Assembly (NCBI GenBank): GCA_963665075.1
Contig: OY762063.1
Coordinates: 2,232,001-2,296,000 of the forward strand
From: JAPULR01 sp963665075
GTDB lineage: Bacteria; Chloroflexota; Dehalococcoidia; Lucifugimonadales; GCA-2712585
DNA: 64,000 nucleotides
Direction of reading: 5' to 3'
A program made the translations under genes and the position numbers. Position 1 is the stretch's first letter; the number at the start of each line of letters is the position of its first letter. A model generated the notes under the pieces. The model saw only the letters and a program-made list of their open reading frames with translations. It had not been told where the DNA came from and did no database searches. Below, piece by piece: positions 53,485 to 61,529 of this stretch.

Positions 53485-53499
53485 AGATACAATGTATCT
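53485..53499. promoter_or_regulatory. 15-bp palindrome, candidate operator of the metal operon
   Basis: AGATACAATGTATCT is a perfect 7+1+7 inverted repeat in the gap between the divergent repeat-protein and membrane-protein genes, 113 bases from the repeat-protein start. A TTGACG on the minus strand lies just downstream of it, consistent with an operator upstream of or overlapping a promoter. Regulator unknown. Confidence 0.4.
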
Positions 53500-53618
53500 T
53501 TTGAGACAGAATCTTAACTGATTTCGTTGCCGGGCGATAATGCCTAGTTTTCGTGCTATCCTGGGCGCATCGGGTTACAATAACGGCAACACACTTCATT
53601 GAGGAGGTTTTGAGCCAA

Positions 53619-54044
53619 ATGCCTACGATTCTGGTTAACCGGATTATTCCAGCATTCCTTTTCGTCATGGCTATCGCGGTAGCCGCCAATCTGATCCTCA
53701 CGCCGGTGTACCACGACGGTTCTGACAACTACGTGATCTGGAAGATAATGAACTGGCCGATGGCGGTTGGAGTGGCGATTGCGATGATTGTGAGCTACGT
53801 GCGGTATCGGGCGGCGAAGCGAATGGACGCGGATTCGATGGGGTCGCTGCGGGCGTCGATGGTGTTCTACGGGGCGATCGTGCTTACGATGATTTTCTAC
53901 TGGAACTGGATTTGGACGCTGAACCCGGACAGCGAGACGGGGTTGGCGGTGAACAGCCACATGATACATTTTCCGCTGGCGGACGCGCTGTTTACGGTAA
54001 TCGGGCTGTCCACGGCGAAGTATCTTTGGAAGGATGGGGGGTAG
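53619..54044 (+). CDS. Integral membrane protein, unknown
   Basis: 141 residues from the ATG about 11 bases after GAGGAGG. Four hydrophobic helices: about 8-27, 45-63, 79-99 and 117-134. Between helices 2 and 3 is a basic cytosolic loop (YVRYRAAKRMDADS). I recognise no family. It is divergent from the metal operon and could share its control region. Confidence 0.6.
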   Translation: MPTILVNRIIPAFLFVMAIAVAANLILTPVYHDGSDNYVIWKIMNWPMAVGVAIAMIVSYVRYRAAKRMDADSMGSLRASMVFYGAIVLTMIFYWNWIWTLNPDSETGLAVNSHMIHFPLADALFTVIGLSTAKYLWKDGG

Positions 54045-54068
54045 GACTGTTTCGATGCTCGCAAAGGG

Positions 54069-54217
54069 GAGACTTTTGGATAACTGCTGAATGCGCCATC
54101 CACCCCACGGGAATCACCCACACCCCTTCGACAGGTCCAATCCTCTCCCTTAAGGGAGAGGGGGTAAGAGAGGATGGGCTCCCGCTTTCGCGGGAGCAAG
54201 AGTTATGGAAAGGTCTC
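54069..54217. mobile_element. MITE-like element, diverged long copy
   Basis: 149 bp, ends GAGACTTTTGGATAACT and GTTATGGAAAGGTCTC with matching substitutions in both arms (GCA to GGA on each side), which suggests the ends evolve as a pair. The interior holds a CTCTCCCTTAAGGGAGAGG hairpin and a CTCCCGCTTTCGCGGGAGCA palindrome. Confidence 0.7.
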
Positions 54218-54321
54218 CGTAAAGGGGGAAGGAATAAGAGGGGATGGATTCCGGCTTTCGTCGGAATGACGGGGTGAGTGGGTGGGAATTTGCCCATCTC
54301 CGGTATTCGTGTTCCTCCAGA

Positions 54322-54436
54322 AAAAGACAGAGACCGCCTTGGTTGGCGGTCTCGACCCTGGCACCTAAGCAGCAGGGGTGGTTGAGTAGTATGTTAACAA
54401 CAACCTAAGGCGTTGTCAATACCGAGGATCTCGGGT
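54322..54436. ncRNA. Tandem structured element, copy 1
   Basis: Begins AAAAGACAGAGACCGCC; the hairpin GAGACCGCC-TTGGTT-GGCGGTCTC is at 54330-54353. It continues GACCCTGGCACCTAAGCAGC, and a second small hairpin CCGAG-GAT-CTCGG lies at 54422-54434. The first 58 bases are repeated almost exactly 147 bases downstream. Read on the minus strand, hairpin 1 is followed by TGTCTTTTT and resembles a terminator. Confidence 0.45.
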
Positions 54437-54468
54437 TATTCCATTTCAGGTTTGGCCCTGTTACCTAT

Positions 54469-54606
54469 AAAAGACAGAGACCGCCTTGTTTGGCGGTCTC
54501 GACCCTGGCACCTAAGCAGCAGGGTGGGTAGAAGAAGCAGCAGGGTGGGTAGAAGAATAATAGCCAATCTTCAAGGCATCGTCAACTTCGTGGAACGATC
54601 TCGTTC
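54469..54606. ncRNA. Tandem structured element, copy 2
   Basis: Hairpin GAGACCGCC-TTGTTT-GGCGGTCTC at 54477-54500 and the same GACCCTGGCACCTAAGCAGC. A 21-bp internal duplication (GCAGCAGGGTGGGTAGAAGA, twice) follows. In the position of copy 1's second hairpin lies a different-sequence hairpin, GAACG-ATCT-CGTTC (54593-54606). It ends 125 bases before fhs. Confidence 0.45.
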
Positions 54607-54731
54607 GACGAATTGATTGGTTGATGTGCGTCCGGGCCGCTGTGACTGATTCTGAATTGACGTGATATTATGGGGCGGTTGATTCGTGGTCAATCAGGGA
54701 TCAAGAGTAGAAGCGGAATGGTGAGGAAGAG

Positions 54732-56351
54732 ATGCAGCCGATAGTTGAAGTTGGAGAGCGGATGGGGTTGGACCCTTCGCACGTGATTCCATACGGCAAA
54801 TTCAAGGCGAAGATACCTTTGGAGGCTATCAGGACGGGAGGGCGTCGAGGGGCGTTGGTGGTGGTGACGGGGATTACGCCGACGCCGGCGGGGGAGGGGA
54901 AGACGACGACAACGGTGGGGCTTACGCAGGGGCTTGGGCGATTGGGGAAGCGGGTGGCGGCGACGCTGCGGGAGCCTTCGCTGGGGCCGATATTCGGCAT
55001 CAAGGGGGGCGGGACGGGCGGTGGCGCTTCGTTGGTGGAGCCGGAGGACGAGGTGAATATCCATTTCACTGGGGACGCCCACGCCGTCGGGTCGGCGCAC
55101 AATCTGCTGGCGGCGATGACGGACAACGCGGTGCAGCGGGGGCAGATTCCGGGGCTGCAACCATCCGGCATCACCTGGCGGCGGGTTCTGGAGATGGAAG
55201 ACCGGGCATTGAGAAGCATCGTCACGGGCGTCGGGGGGCCGGCGAACGCGCCGGTGCGGGAAACGGGCTTCGACATCGTGACGGCGTCGGAGATAATGGC
55301 GATTCTGGCGCTGACAAGCAGTCTGGAGGACTTGCGCGCTCGGTTGAGTCGGATGGTTGTGGGGTTCAATTCGGTGAACAAGCCGGTCACGGCGCAGGAC
55401 GTGGGGGCGGTCGGTTCGATGATGTCGCTGCTGCGCTACGCGATACAGCCGAATCTGGTGCAGACGACGGAGGGGCAGCCGGTGATTGTGCATACGGGGC
55501 CGTTCGGGAACATCGCCCACGGGTGTAATTCGGTGTTGGCGGACAGGCTGGCGTTGGGCTATGCAGACTACGTGATTACGGAGGCGGGATTCGGGGCGGA
55601 CCTGGGGTTCGAGAAATTCATGCACATCAAGGCGCGGTTCAATGATCTGGAGCCGCGGGCGGCGGTGCTTGTGGCGTCGGTGCGGGCGTTGAAGTCGCAC
55701 GGCGGAGTTCGCTTGAGGGACCTTTCGATTCCCGACGAAGAGGCGGTGATGGCGGGGATGCCGAATCTGGAGCATCACGTGGAGTTGGTGAAGTCCTTCG
55801 GGTTGCCGGTTGTGGTGGCGGTGAACGTGTTTCCGCCGGATTCGCCGGAGGAGATTGCGCTGGTGAAGCAGGGGGCGCTGGACGCGGGGGCGTTTGCGGT
55901 GGCGGAAAGCAGGGTGTTCGCGCAGGGGGGCGAGGGGGGCGTGGAGCTTGCGGAGGCGGTGGTGGAGGCGACGAAGCGGGAGAGCGAGGTTACGTATCTG
56001 TATCCCAGGGACGAGGGCTTGAGGGAGAAGACGCTGGCTTTGGCGCAGAAGGTGTACAACGCGTCGGACGTGGCGTGGGAGCCGGCGGCGCGGCGGCAGT
56101 TGAACGCCTACGAGGCGTTGGGTTGGGGGAATCTGCCGGTGTGCATGGCGAAGACGCATCGGTCGATTTCGCATCTGGCGCGGTTGAAGGGGCGTCCTTC
56201 GGGATATACGTTTCGGGTTGCGAATGTGAGGGCTTCGGTGGGCGCGGGATTCATTTATCCGATAGCGGGGAACATCGTGACGATGCCGGGGCTGCCGCGG
56301 TCGCCGAGGACGCTGGACGTGGACGAAAGGGGGCGGGTGCTGGACTTGTAA
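54732..56351 (+). CDS. fhs: Formate-tetrahydrofolate ligase
   Basis: 539 residues. Makes 10-formyl-THF from formate, THF and ATP, supplying one-carbon units. Diagnostic segments are the P-loop TPTPAGEGKTTTTVGL, REPSLGPIFGIKGGGTGGG, INIHFTGDAHA (here VNIHFTGDAHAV), TEAGFGADLGFEKF and MPGLPRSP. GAGGAAGAG precedes the ATG. Slightly shorter than the usual about 555. No folD or other one-carbon gene is adjacent. Confidence 0.96.
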   Translation: MQPIVEVGERMGLDPSHVIPYGKFKAKIPLEAIRTGGRRGALVVVTGITPTPAGEGKTTTTVGLTQGLGRLGKRVAATLREPSLGPIFGIKGGGTGGGASLVEPEDEVNIHFTGDAHAVGSAHNLLAAMTDNAVQRGQIPGLQPSGITWRRVLEMEDRALRSIVTGVGGPANAPVRETGFDIVTASEIMAILALTSSLEDLRARLSRMVVGFNSVNKPVTAQDVGAVGSMMSLLRYAIQPNLVQTTEGQPVIVHTGPFGNIAHGCNSVLADRLALGYADYVITEAGFGADLGFEKFMHIKARFNDLEPRAAVLVASVRALKSHGGVRLRDLSIPDEEAVMAGMPNLEHHVELVKSFGLPVVVAVNVFPPDSPEEIALVKQGALDAGAFAVAESRVFAQGGEGGVELAEAVVEATKRESEVTYLYPRDEGLREKTLALAQKVYNASDVAWEPAARRQLNAYEALGWGNLPVCMAKTHRSISHLARLKGRPSGYTFRVANVRASVGAGFIYPIAGNIVTMPGLPRSPRTLDVDERGRVLDL

Positions 56352-56496
56352 TGAGCCGTTGTGATGACGGGAGGGGCTGAAAAATGACATTTATTGGAGC
56401 AGGCCGCTTGTGGATATGCCTGCGTTATTTTGATATGATACTGGGTACATTGCGACTTTTCCGCACATTCCGACATTCATATAGATGGAGGCAGCC

Positions 56497-57741
56497 ATGT
56501 CCAGGTTTCTCAAGTTCGGTCTGATACTCGCGATTCTCTCAGTCGTCTTTGTGGTAGCGCTTACGGCGTGCCAGACGGAGGAGGAAGAAGAGTCTCCCCT
56601 AATCATCGGGAACCTCAACGCCTTCACCGGGTCGTTGGCGGAGTTCGGGCCGCCGCTGCGGAACGCGGTGGAGTTGGCGTCGGAGCACGTGAACCGGGCG
56701 GGTGGGATTAACGGACAATCGGCGCTGATTGTGAGCCGGGACACGGCAGTCAATCCGGTTCAGGGAGTGGACGCGGCCCGCGCGCTTGTGGATGTGGAAA
56801 ACACCGTGGCCATCGTCGGCGCGCTTTCCAGCGGCGTAACCGTCGCGGCCGCGAACGCGATCACGATTCCGCAGGAGACGCTGCTGATTTCGGGCGCGTC
56901 GACGGCGCCGAGCATCAGCGTGCTGGAAGACGGCGACTTCGTGTTCAGGACGACGCCATCGGACGCGTCGCAGGGGGTTGTGCTTGCGCGTCTGGCACGG
57001 GAGCAGGGATTCAATACCGTCGGCATCATGTACATCAACAACGCCTACGGGGAAGGGCTGGCCGACCAGTTCGAGGAGAGCTTCACGGCGTTGGGCGGGC
57101 AGGTGACGGCGAAGGTGCCGCACGAGGACGTGCAGCCGACCTACGTTTCGGAGTTGACCCAGGCCACGGCGGCTGGGCCGGACGCGTTGGCGGCTCTCAG
57201 CTATACGGGGCAGACGACGGTGTACGTGAGAGAGGCGCTGGAGGGCGACTACACCAGTCGGTTCCTGCTGGCAGACGGGACGAAGGGGTCGGAGTGGATA
57301 GAGGAGATTGACGCCTGGGACGCGCTGGAGGGGACGATGGGGACGGCGCAGGGGAGTCCCGGCAGTCCGGCGAAGGACGCGTTTGAGATGTCATACACGG
57401 AAACCTATGGCGTGCCGCCTTCGCATCCGTTCATGGCGGAGCATTATGACGCGACGGTGCTCGTTGCGTTGGCCGCCGCGAAGGCTGGGACGAACACGGA
57501 CTCGGGGGCGATTCGGGACGCGCTTCGGGACGTGGCGAACGCGCCGGGCGAGGTGGTCGGGCCGGGACGGGCTGAGATCGCGCGGGCGTTGGAGTTGATT
57601 GCGGACGGGGAGGACATCAACTATAACGGGGCCGGCGGTGACATTGAGTTCGACGAAAACGGGGACGTGCTGGGGACGATTGAGATATGGACGATTTCGG
57701 GCGGGGAGATTAAGTCGACGGGGCGGTTTGAGCTGCCTTAG
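56497..57741 (+). CDS. Branched-chain amino acid-type (LivK/HAAT) binding lipoprotein
   Basis: 414 residues from the ATG after GGAGGCAGCC; an ATG four codons earlier is embedded in that site. Lipoprotein signal with lipobox VALTACQ. The periplasmic-binding-protein type 1 fold shows IGNLNAFTGSLAEFGPPLRNAVELASEHVN and PAKDAFEMSYTETYGVPPSHP. Likely substrates are branched-chain amino acids, amides or organic acids. The Liv permease/ATPase genes lie 2.7 kb away on the other strand and may be its partner, but this is not certain. Confidence 0.9.
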   Translation: MSRFLKFGLILAILSVVFVVALTACQTEEEEESPLIIGNLNAFTGSLAEFGPPLRNAVELASEHVNRAGGINGQSALIVSRDTAVNPVQGVDAARALVDVENTVAIVGALSSGVTVAAANAITIPQETLLISGASTAPSISVLEDGDFVFRTTPSDASQGVVLARLAREQGFNTVGIMYINNAYGEGLADQFEESFTALGGQVTAKVPHEDVQPTYVSELTQATAAGPDALAALSYTGQTTVYVREALEGDYTSRFLLADGTKGSEWIEEIDAWDALEGTMGTAQGSPGSPAKDAFEMSYTETYGVPPSHPFMAEHYDATVLVALAAAKAGTNTDSGAIRDALRDVANAPGEVVGPGRAEIARALELIADGEDINYNGAGGDIEFDENGDVLGTIEIWTISGGEIKSTGRFELP

Positions 57742-57777
57742 GGGGCGCCGACGGGGATAGATTGAGCAACCATTAGT

Positions 57778-57808
57778 GGGGGCGGGTTTGACACCCGCCC
57801 CCTACTTT
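57778..57808 (+). terminator. Terminator-like hairpin after the binding lipoprotein
   Basis: 10-bp stem GGGGGCGGGT / ACCCGCCCCC, loop TTGAC, then CTACTTTTG. The same GGGCGGGTTTGA..ACCCGCCC core also occurs as a dispersed repeat (42725), so it may serve both roles. Confidence 0.6.
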
Positions 57809-57811
57809 TGT

Positions 57812-58176
57812 TTGAGGGGATGGTGGGGCCGGGCGATTCAGGGCATTGCCGACGGAGTCGTGGGAGTAGTACTATGATAAGAGGTCAGCGATTTGATGAC
57901 ATCTTGAACCTTCAGACTAGGAGACCGTGAGCTTAATGCCTTCGCAAAAGCGAGCCATAACCTCTAACGCCCGTAACTTGCAGGTATTGCCCTTTGGCGT
58001 TGGATTTGATGATGCGGAGTTGTGATGAGTCATCTTCCTGAAATCTGCATTTACTATGAAGAACTGAGGCGTGAATATTTGTAGGTTCGAGAGAACATCC
58101 CCGGCATTATTCATCCCAGAATAAGCTGGATTGTAAGTCTGCTGAAATTTACCCGAGAATAATCACTGAGGAAGTA
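57812..58176 (-). other. Low-GC gap with a possible gene remnant
   Basis: On the minus strand a frame of about 80 codons ending at 57917 reads QTYNPAYSGMNNAGDVLSNL and RKMTHHNSASSNPTPKGN. It is not repetitive and looks protein-like, but it has no ribosome site and no complete domain. It may be the 3' end of a lost gene divergent from the PIN gene, or chance. Nothing else is recognisable. Confidence 0.3.
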
Positions 58177-59040
58177 ATGTCGTCAACAATATCAAGACTC
58201 CGTTCAGACCTTAACTGCCTAACTAAAAGATTAGAGAAACTGGTTCAGGAATTGCCGGTCCAGCGGCTTGACCGAAATGGAGACGGGGTGATGGTGGTTG
58301 CACCGGAATATCGGTGGGGAGAGAAATCTATCGAACAACGAAATGTTCAGATCTCCATTAAGCGTGATTATGAGGAATGGATTGAAGTATTTCGCTCCGT
58401 ATTTGCTAAGGCTCCTGACGATATAAACAGAAAAATCCGAAAGGCTGACCAACAGCTTCGGAGATGGATTGAGTTGCGTTCAAATTGGTCGATTCGCCCC
58501 GATCCTGCGTCCAACAAGAAAAGACTGCATCATGACGCCGGACGGTTCTTGAAGATGGTCGAGATTATGGAGGCCGCTGGACCAACGCCGCCAGTCTTAA
58601 TTCCTGATACGAATGCTATAATTAGCAAGCCTGATCCGACTCAATACAGGTGTATATCGAACGATTACGCCTTTGTATTCTTACTGTTACCAACGGTTCT
58701 CGCTGAACTGGATGGACTGAAGAACAGTCACCGTAACCCTGACTTCAGAGAGAAGGTGAAGAGAGTAATTACCAGGATTAAGGGGTGGCGCAATCAAGGT
58801 TCCCTCCGCAATGGTGTGAAAATTGATAGAACGATTACGGTTAAAGCAATAGCTAGGGAACCGCGAATGGAAGATACTCTTTCCTGGCTGGACAGAGAGA
58901 ATCGTGACGATAGGATCATTGCTACCGTGTTGGATGTTCAAACATCCTACCCAAATGCCCGTGTGGTACTCATCACTGGTGATATTAACTTGCTGAACAA
59001 GTCAGATTTGGCTCGAATAGAAACCGCAGATCGGGGTTGA
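58177..59040 (+). CDS. PIN-domain protein (predicted RNase)
   Basis: 287 residues. The C-terminal half is a PIN nuclease domain: first acidic site IPDTNAII (about residue 143), then LLLPTVLAELDGLK, DDRIIATVLD and the final ITGDINLLNK. The N-terminal 130 residues are helical and charged with no family I recognise. GAGGAAGT precedes the ATG. No VapB-type antitoxin is adjacent. GC is clearly lower than in surrounding metabolic genes, suggesting transfer. Confidence 0.8.
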   Translation: MSSTISRLRSDLNCLTKRLEKLVQELPVQRLDRNGDGVMVVAPEYRWGEKSIEQRNVQISIKRDYEEWIEVFRSVFAKAPDDINRKIRKADQQLRRWIELRSNWSIRPDPASNKKRLHHDAGRFLKMVEIMEAAGPTPPVLIPDTNAIISKPDPTQYRCISNDYAFVFLLLPTVLAELDGLKNSHRNPDFREKVKRVITRIKGWRNQGSLRNGVKIDRTITVKAIAREPRMEDTLSWLDRENRDDRIIATVLDVQTSYPNARVVLITGDINLLNKSDLARIETADRG

Positions 59041-59096
59041 TGAAAAAGCATCCAGAAATAGGAAGTCACTCGATTTGACTTGGCTAAATTTACCTT

Positions 59097-60059
59097 TCAG
59101 CAGAAGTTGTCCTTAGCGAGTTTCAGGGCAAACATACCCTCTGCTGCGTCCAATGCGTATGATTCGGCAATCCCAAGTGAGCGTTCAAAGTCTTGGGCAC
59201 TATCGGCCTCAAGAGCTATAAGACTTTCACGGGCGGTGCCATCTACGTAATGTGCCGTACTCTTCAAAACGGAATCTATCTGGAACGCGGTCTCAGGCGC
59301 TTCAATGGCAAGCAAGACTTTGGCACTAGACTGCGCCCTCTTAAAATTGGTCGTGTATGCGCTCCGCCACGCGCTGTTTTCGTAGAGCGCAGGATTTACT
59401 GACAGTTGATTTAACAGTTGCTCTGCCTCAAGCATGGCTATGCCAATGACGCGTACCTCTACAGCAACCGCATCAAGATAGACCGCCTCCGTCGGTGTGG
59501 GGCAACTGGCTATTTCAGTAGATTCAGTTTGTTCTGCTTCCACCGTTTGTGAGGATGAATTATCCCCAGACAACCGGCAATTCAGCCCAGGGTTAAATTG
59601 GTTCCACCCCCGAATCTGCTCATCGACTTTTTTGTCAACCTCTTCCTTGGACGGCATGTCATCGTCCCATCCACCTATCATAACGGCCCTGGTGATGCCC
59701 CGATTGTCTGGATATGCTGCGGTTTCAGGATTGCGTTGGTTGAGCTTGTTGTTGCACTCCTTGAATGCCATTTGAGCATCCGCCAGGTTTGGATGCATCC
59801 AAAGACTGTCCCAATATGCGTTGACGCACTCTGTACGTTGCGCACCTTCAGGATACTGGTTGAAGCAATGGGCGACGGGACTGTCGGGATGCTTGGCTTC
59901 CCTTTCCGATTGTTCCCTTAACCCTTGCAACATTTCTTCCTTCGTCATTTCCGGTTGTGACACCACTGAACAGGTGACAACCAGAAGAATGAAAGCACCG
60001 ATTGCAGTAAGGACTTTACCCTTCTTCGTGGATATGAACTTCCGAGCAAAGTCAGTCAA
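59097..60059 (-). CDS. Secreted or membrane-anchored protein of unknown function
   Basis: 320 residues from a TTG six bases after GAGGGGG. A basic start (LLTDFARKFISTKKGK) is followed by a hydrophobic helix (VLTAIGAFILLVVTCSVV) that is either a lipoprotein signal (VVTC) or an anchor. The exported part has acidic and helical stretches and cysteines (CFNQYPEGAQRTEC). No family recognised. The frame stays open 80 codons upstream, but that segment covers the likely promoter and a long inverted repeat, so it is taken as leader. Confidence 0.55.
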   Translation of the reverse strand: MTDFARKFISTKKGKVLTAIGAFILLVVTCSVVSQPEMTKEEMLQGLREQSEREAKHPDSPVAHCFNQYPEGAQRTECVNAYWDSLWMHPNLADAQMAFKECNNKLNQRNPETAAYPDNRGITRAVMIGGWDDDMPSKEEVDKKVDEQIRGWNQFNPGLNCRLSGDNSSSQTVEAEQTESTEIASCPTPTEAVYLDAVAVEVRVIGIAMLEAEQLLNQLSVNPALYENSAWRSAYTTNFKRAQSSAKVLLAIEAPETAFQIDSVLKSTAHYVDGTARESLIALEADSAQDFERSLGIAESYALDAAEGMFALKLAKDNFC

Positions 60060-60087
60060 GAGAAACCCCCTCGGAATTGGGATGGCT

Positions 60088-60171
60088 ACTCTGCGACAAG
60101 CATCCAGTCTCCGCTTTACCAAGGGGGCGCAAGGCCAGCCCCAAAAGCGGAAACCGCACTCGTCGCAGAGT
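60088..60171 (-). promoter_or_regulatory. Structured 5' leader bounded by a 10-bp stem
   Basis: Perfect inverted repeat ACTCTGCGAC / GTCGCAGAGT encloses 64 bases. Inside are GCGG-TTT-CCGC and GGGGC..GCCCC hairpins, giving a multibranched fold. The predicted transcription start falls on the outer stem. It ends 28 bases before the TTG start of the downstream gene. It matches no riboswitch class that I can recall. Confidence 0.45.
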
Positions 60172-60177
60172 GCCCGT

Positions 60178-60206
60178 ACCCTACTTTTGTTAGTTTGGAA
60201 TGTCAA
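60178..60206 (-). promoter_or_regulatory. Probable sigma-70 type promoter
   Basis: On the minus strand TTGACA (60206-60201) is followed after exactly 17 bases by TAGGGT (60183-60178). The -35 box is perfect; the -10 box is weak. It points at the structured leader. Confidence 0.5.
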
Positions 60207-60299
60207 GGGGTTGTACCTAGCATCCGACTTGGTATATTCCGTTTCTGCCTGTAGGTAACCGTACGGATGACAACAGCCGTTCCATCGTAGTGGTTTCAA

Positions 60300-60490
60300 G
60301 AACTACATCAAGCGATGGGTGTCCCTACGGGAGATGGGGTGGTGGGCCGCTCGACCCTTCGACAGGCTCAGGGTGAGCGGGTTTGTCTGTCCCTTCCGCC
60401 CATCCCCTCTGGATTCCCGTTTTCACGGGAATGACGAAAGGGGTGGCGGGAATGACGAGAGAGGGTGTGGATGAGTGGGGCGTGGCGTAT
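60300..60490. repeat. Repeat-filled gap
   Basis: Contains a CCCTTCGACAGGCTCAGGGTG unit and an ATTCCCGTTTTCACGGGAAT palindrome with two GGAATGACG tails. No gene. Confidence 0.75.
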
Positions 60491-61513
60491 CTAGCCTTTG
60501 GGGTCGCCGCCGTGCTCCTTTGCTGGTGGGGGAGCCTTGGTGGGGGTGGTGAGGCGGCGGGTTTCGCCGAGGAGGCCGCCGGGGCGGAGGAGGATTACGC
60601 CGACGATGAGGACGCCAATCATGAAGAAGCGGAAGTTGGGGTCGGCGAAGAACCAGGGTAGGAATTGGGTGCCGGACCAGATGCCCCACACGACGAAGGC
60701 TCCGAGAATGGCGCCGCGGTTGTTTCCGGCGCCGCCAACCATGAGCATGGCCCAGATGACGAAGGTGGCCAGCAGGGGGTCGAAGGTCACGGGGGCGAGG
60801 AATCGGACGTGGTGGGCGTACATGGCCCCGCCGATGCCCATGATTATGGAACCGAGAATGAAGGCCTGCATCTTGAAGGAGTAGACGTCCTTGCCGCTGG
60901 CCTCCGCCGCCACTTCGTCCTCCCGTATGGCGCGCAGGACTCTGCCCCAGGGGGAATTCACGGCGCGCTGAACTGCCAGATATAGGAGCAGCAGCACGAC
61001 AACCACCACGACCAGAAAGATGTAGTCGTAGTTCTTCGGGGACACCCAATCGCCCAGAAACTCCGGTATGCGGTAGAGGCCCTTGGAGCCGTTGGCGATC
61101 CACTTCTCGTTGAGGAACATCAGCCGCACCGCTTCGGCAATTCCGAGGGTGGCTATGGCTAGGTAGTCGCCCTTCAGTCGGAGGGTCAGCCTTCCGACCA
61201 CCCAGGCGACGGCGCCGCAAACCAGGGCGACGGCGAGGAGGGAGAGGACGAACCAGAAGTCTATTCCCCAATCCAGAAACCTGAGTCCGGCCAGATTGCC
61301 GCCGAAAATGAAGTCTTCCACGAAAACGGGGTCCGGCGGAGGGGTGGTTAAGAGCGCGGTGGTGTAGGCGCCGAGGGCGAAGAAGCCGGCGATGCCCGCG
61401 TTGAAGAGGCCGGTGAACCCCCAGTGGACGTTGAGGCCCAAGGAGAAAATGCCGTAGATGCCGACCATGATGAAGAAGCCGACGAGGTAGTTGCCTATGC
61501 CCGCAAAGTCCAT
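60491..61513 (-). CDS. livM: Branched-chain amino acid ABC permease LivM
   Basis: 340 residues with about ten membrane helices. LivM hallmarks are YGIFSLGLNVHWGFTGLFNAGIAGFFALGAYT, LRLKGDYLAIATLGIAE and GRVLRAIREDEVAAEASGKDV (the loop contacting the ATPases). The last about 25 residues form a hydrophilic tail. Last gene of the livG-livF-livH-livM run, 16 bases after livH. Confidence 0.95.
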   Translation of the reverse strand: MDFAGIGNYLVGFFIMVGIYGIFSLGLNVHWGFTGLFNAGIAGFFALGAYTTALLTTPPPDPVFVEDFIFGGNLAGLRFLDWGIDFWFVLSLLAVALVCGAVAWVVGRLTLRLKGDYLAIATLGIAEAVRLMFLNEKWIANGSKGLYRIPEFLGDWVSPKNYDYIFLVVVVVVLLLLYLAVQRAVNSPWGRVLRAIREDEVAAEASGKDVYSFKMQAFILGSIIMGIGGAMYAHHVRFLAPVTFDPLLATFVIWAMLMVGGAGNNRGAILGAFVVWGIWSGTQFLPWFFADPNFRFFMIGVLIVGVILLRPGGLLGETRRLTTPTKAPPPAKEHGGDPKG

Positions 61514-61529
61514 TGCGTCTCCTTCCTCC

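Noticed and set aside
54322..54731. ZTP (pfl) or T-box riboswitch upstream of fhs
   Set aside because: fhs is a known ZTP target and GGGTGG recalls a T-box, but the conserved cores of both classes are missing.
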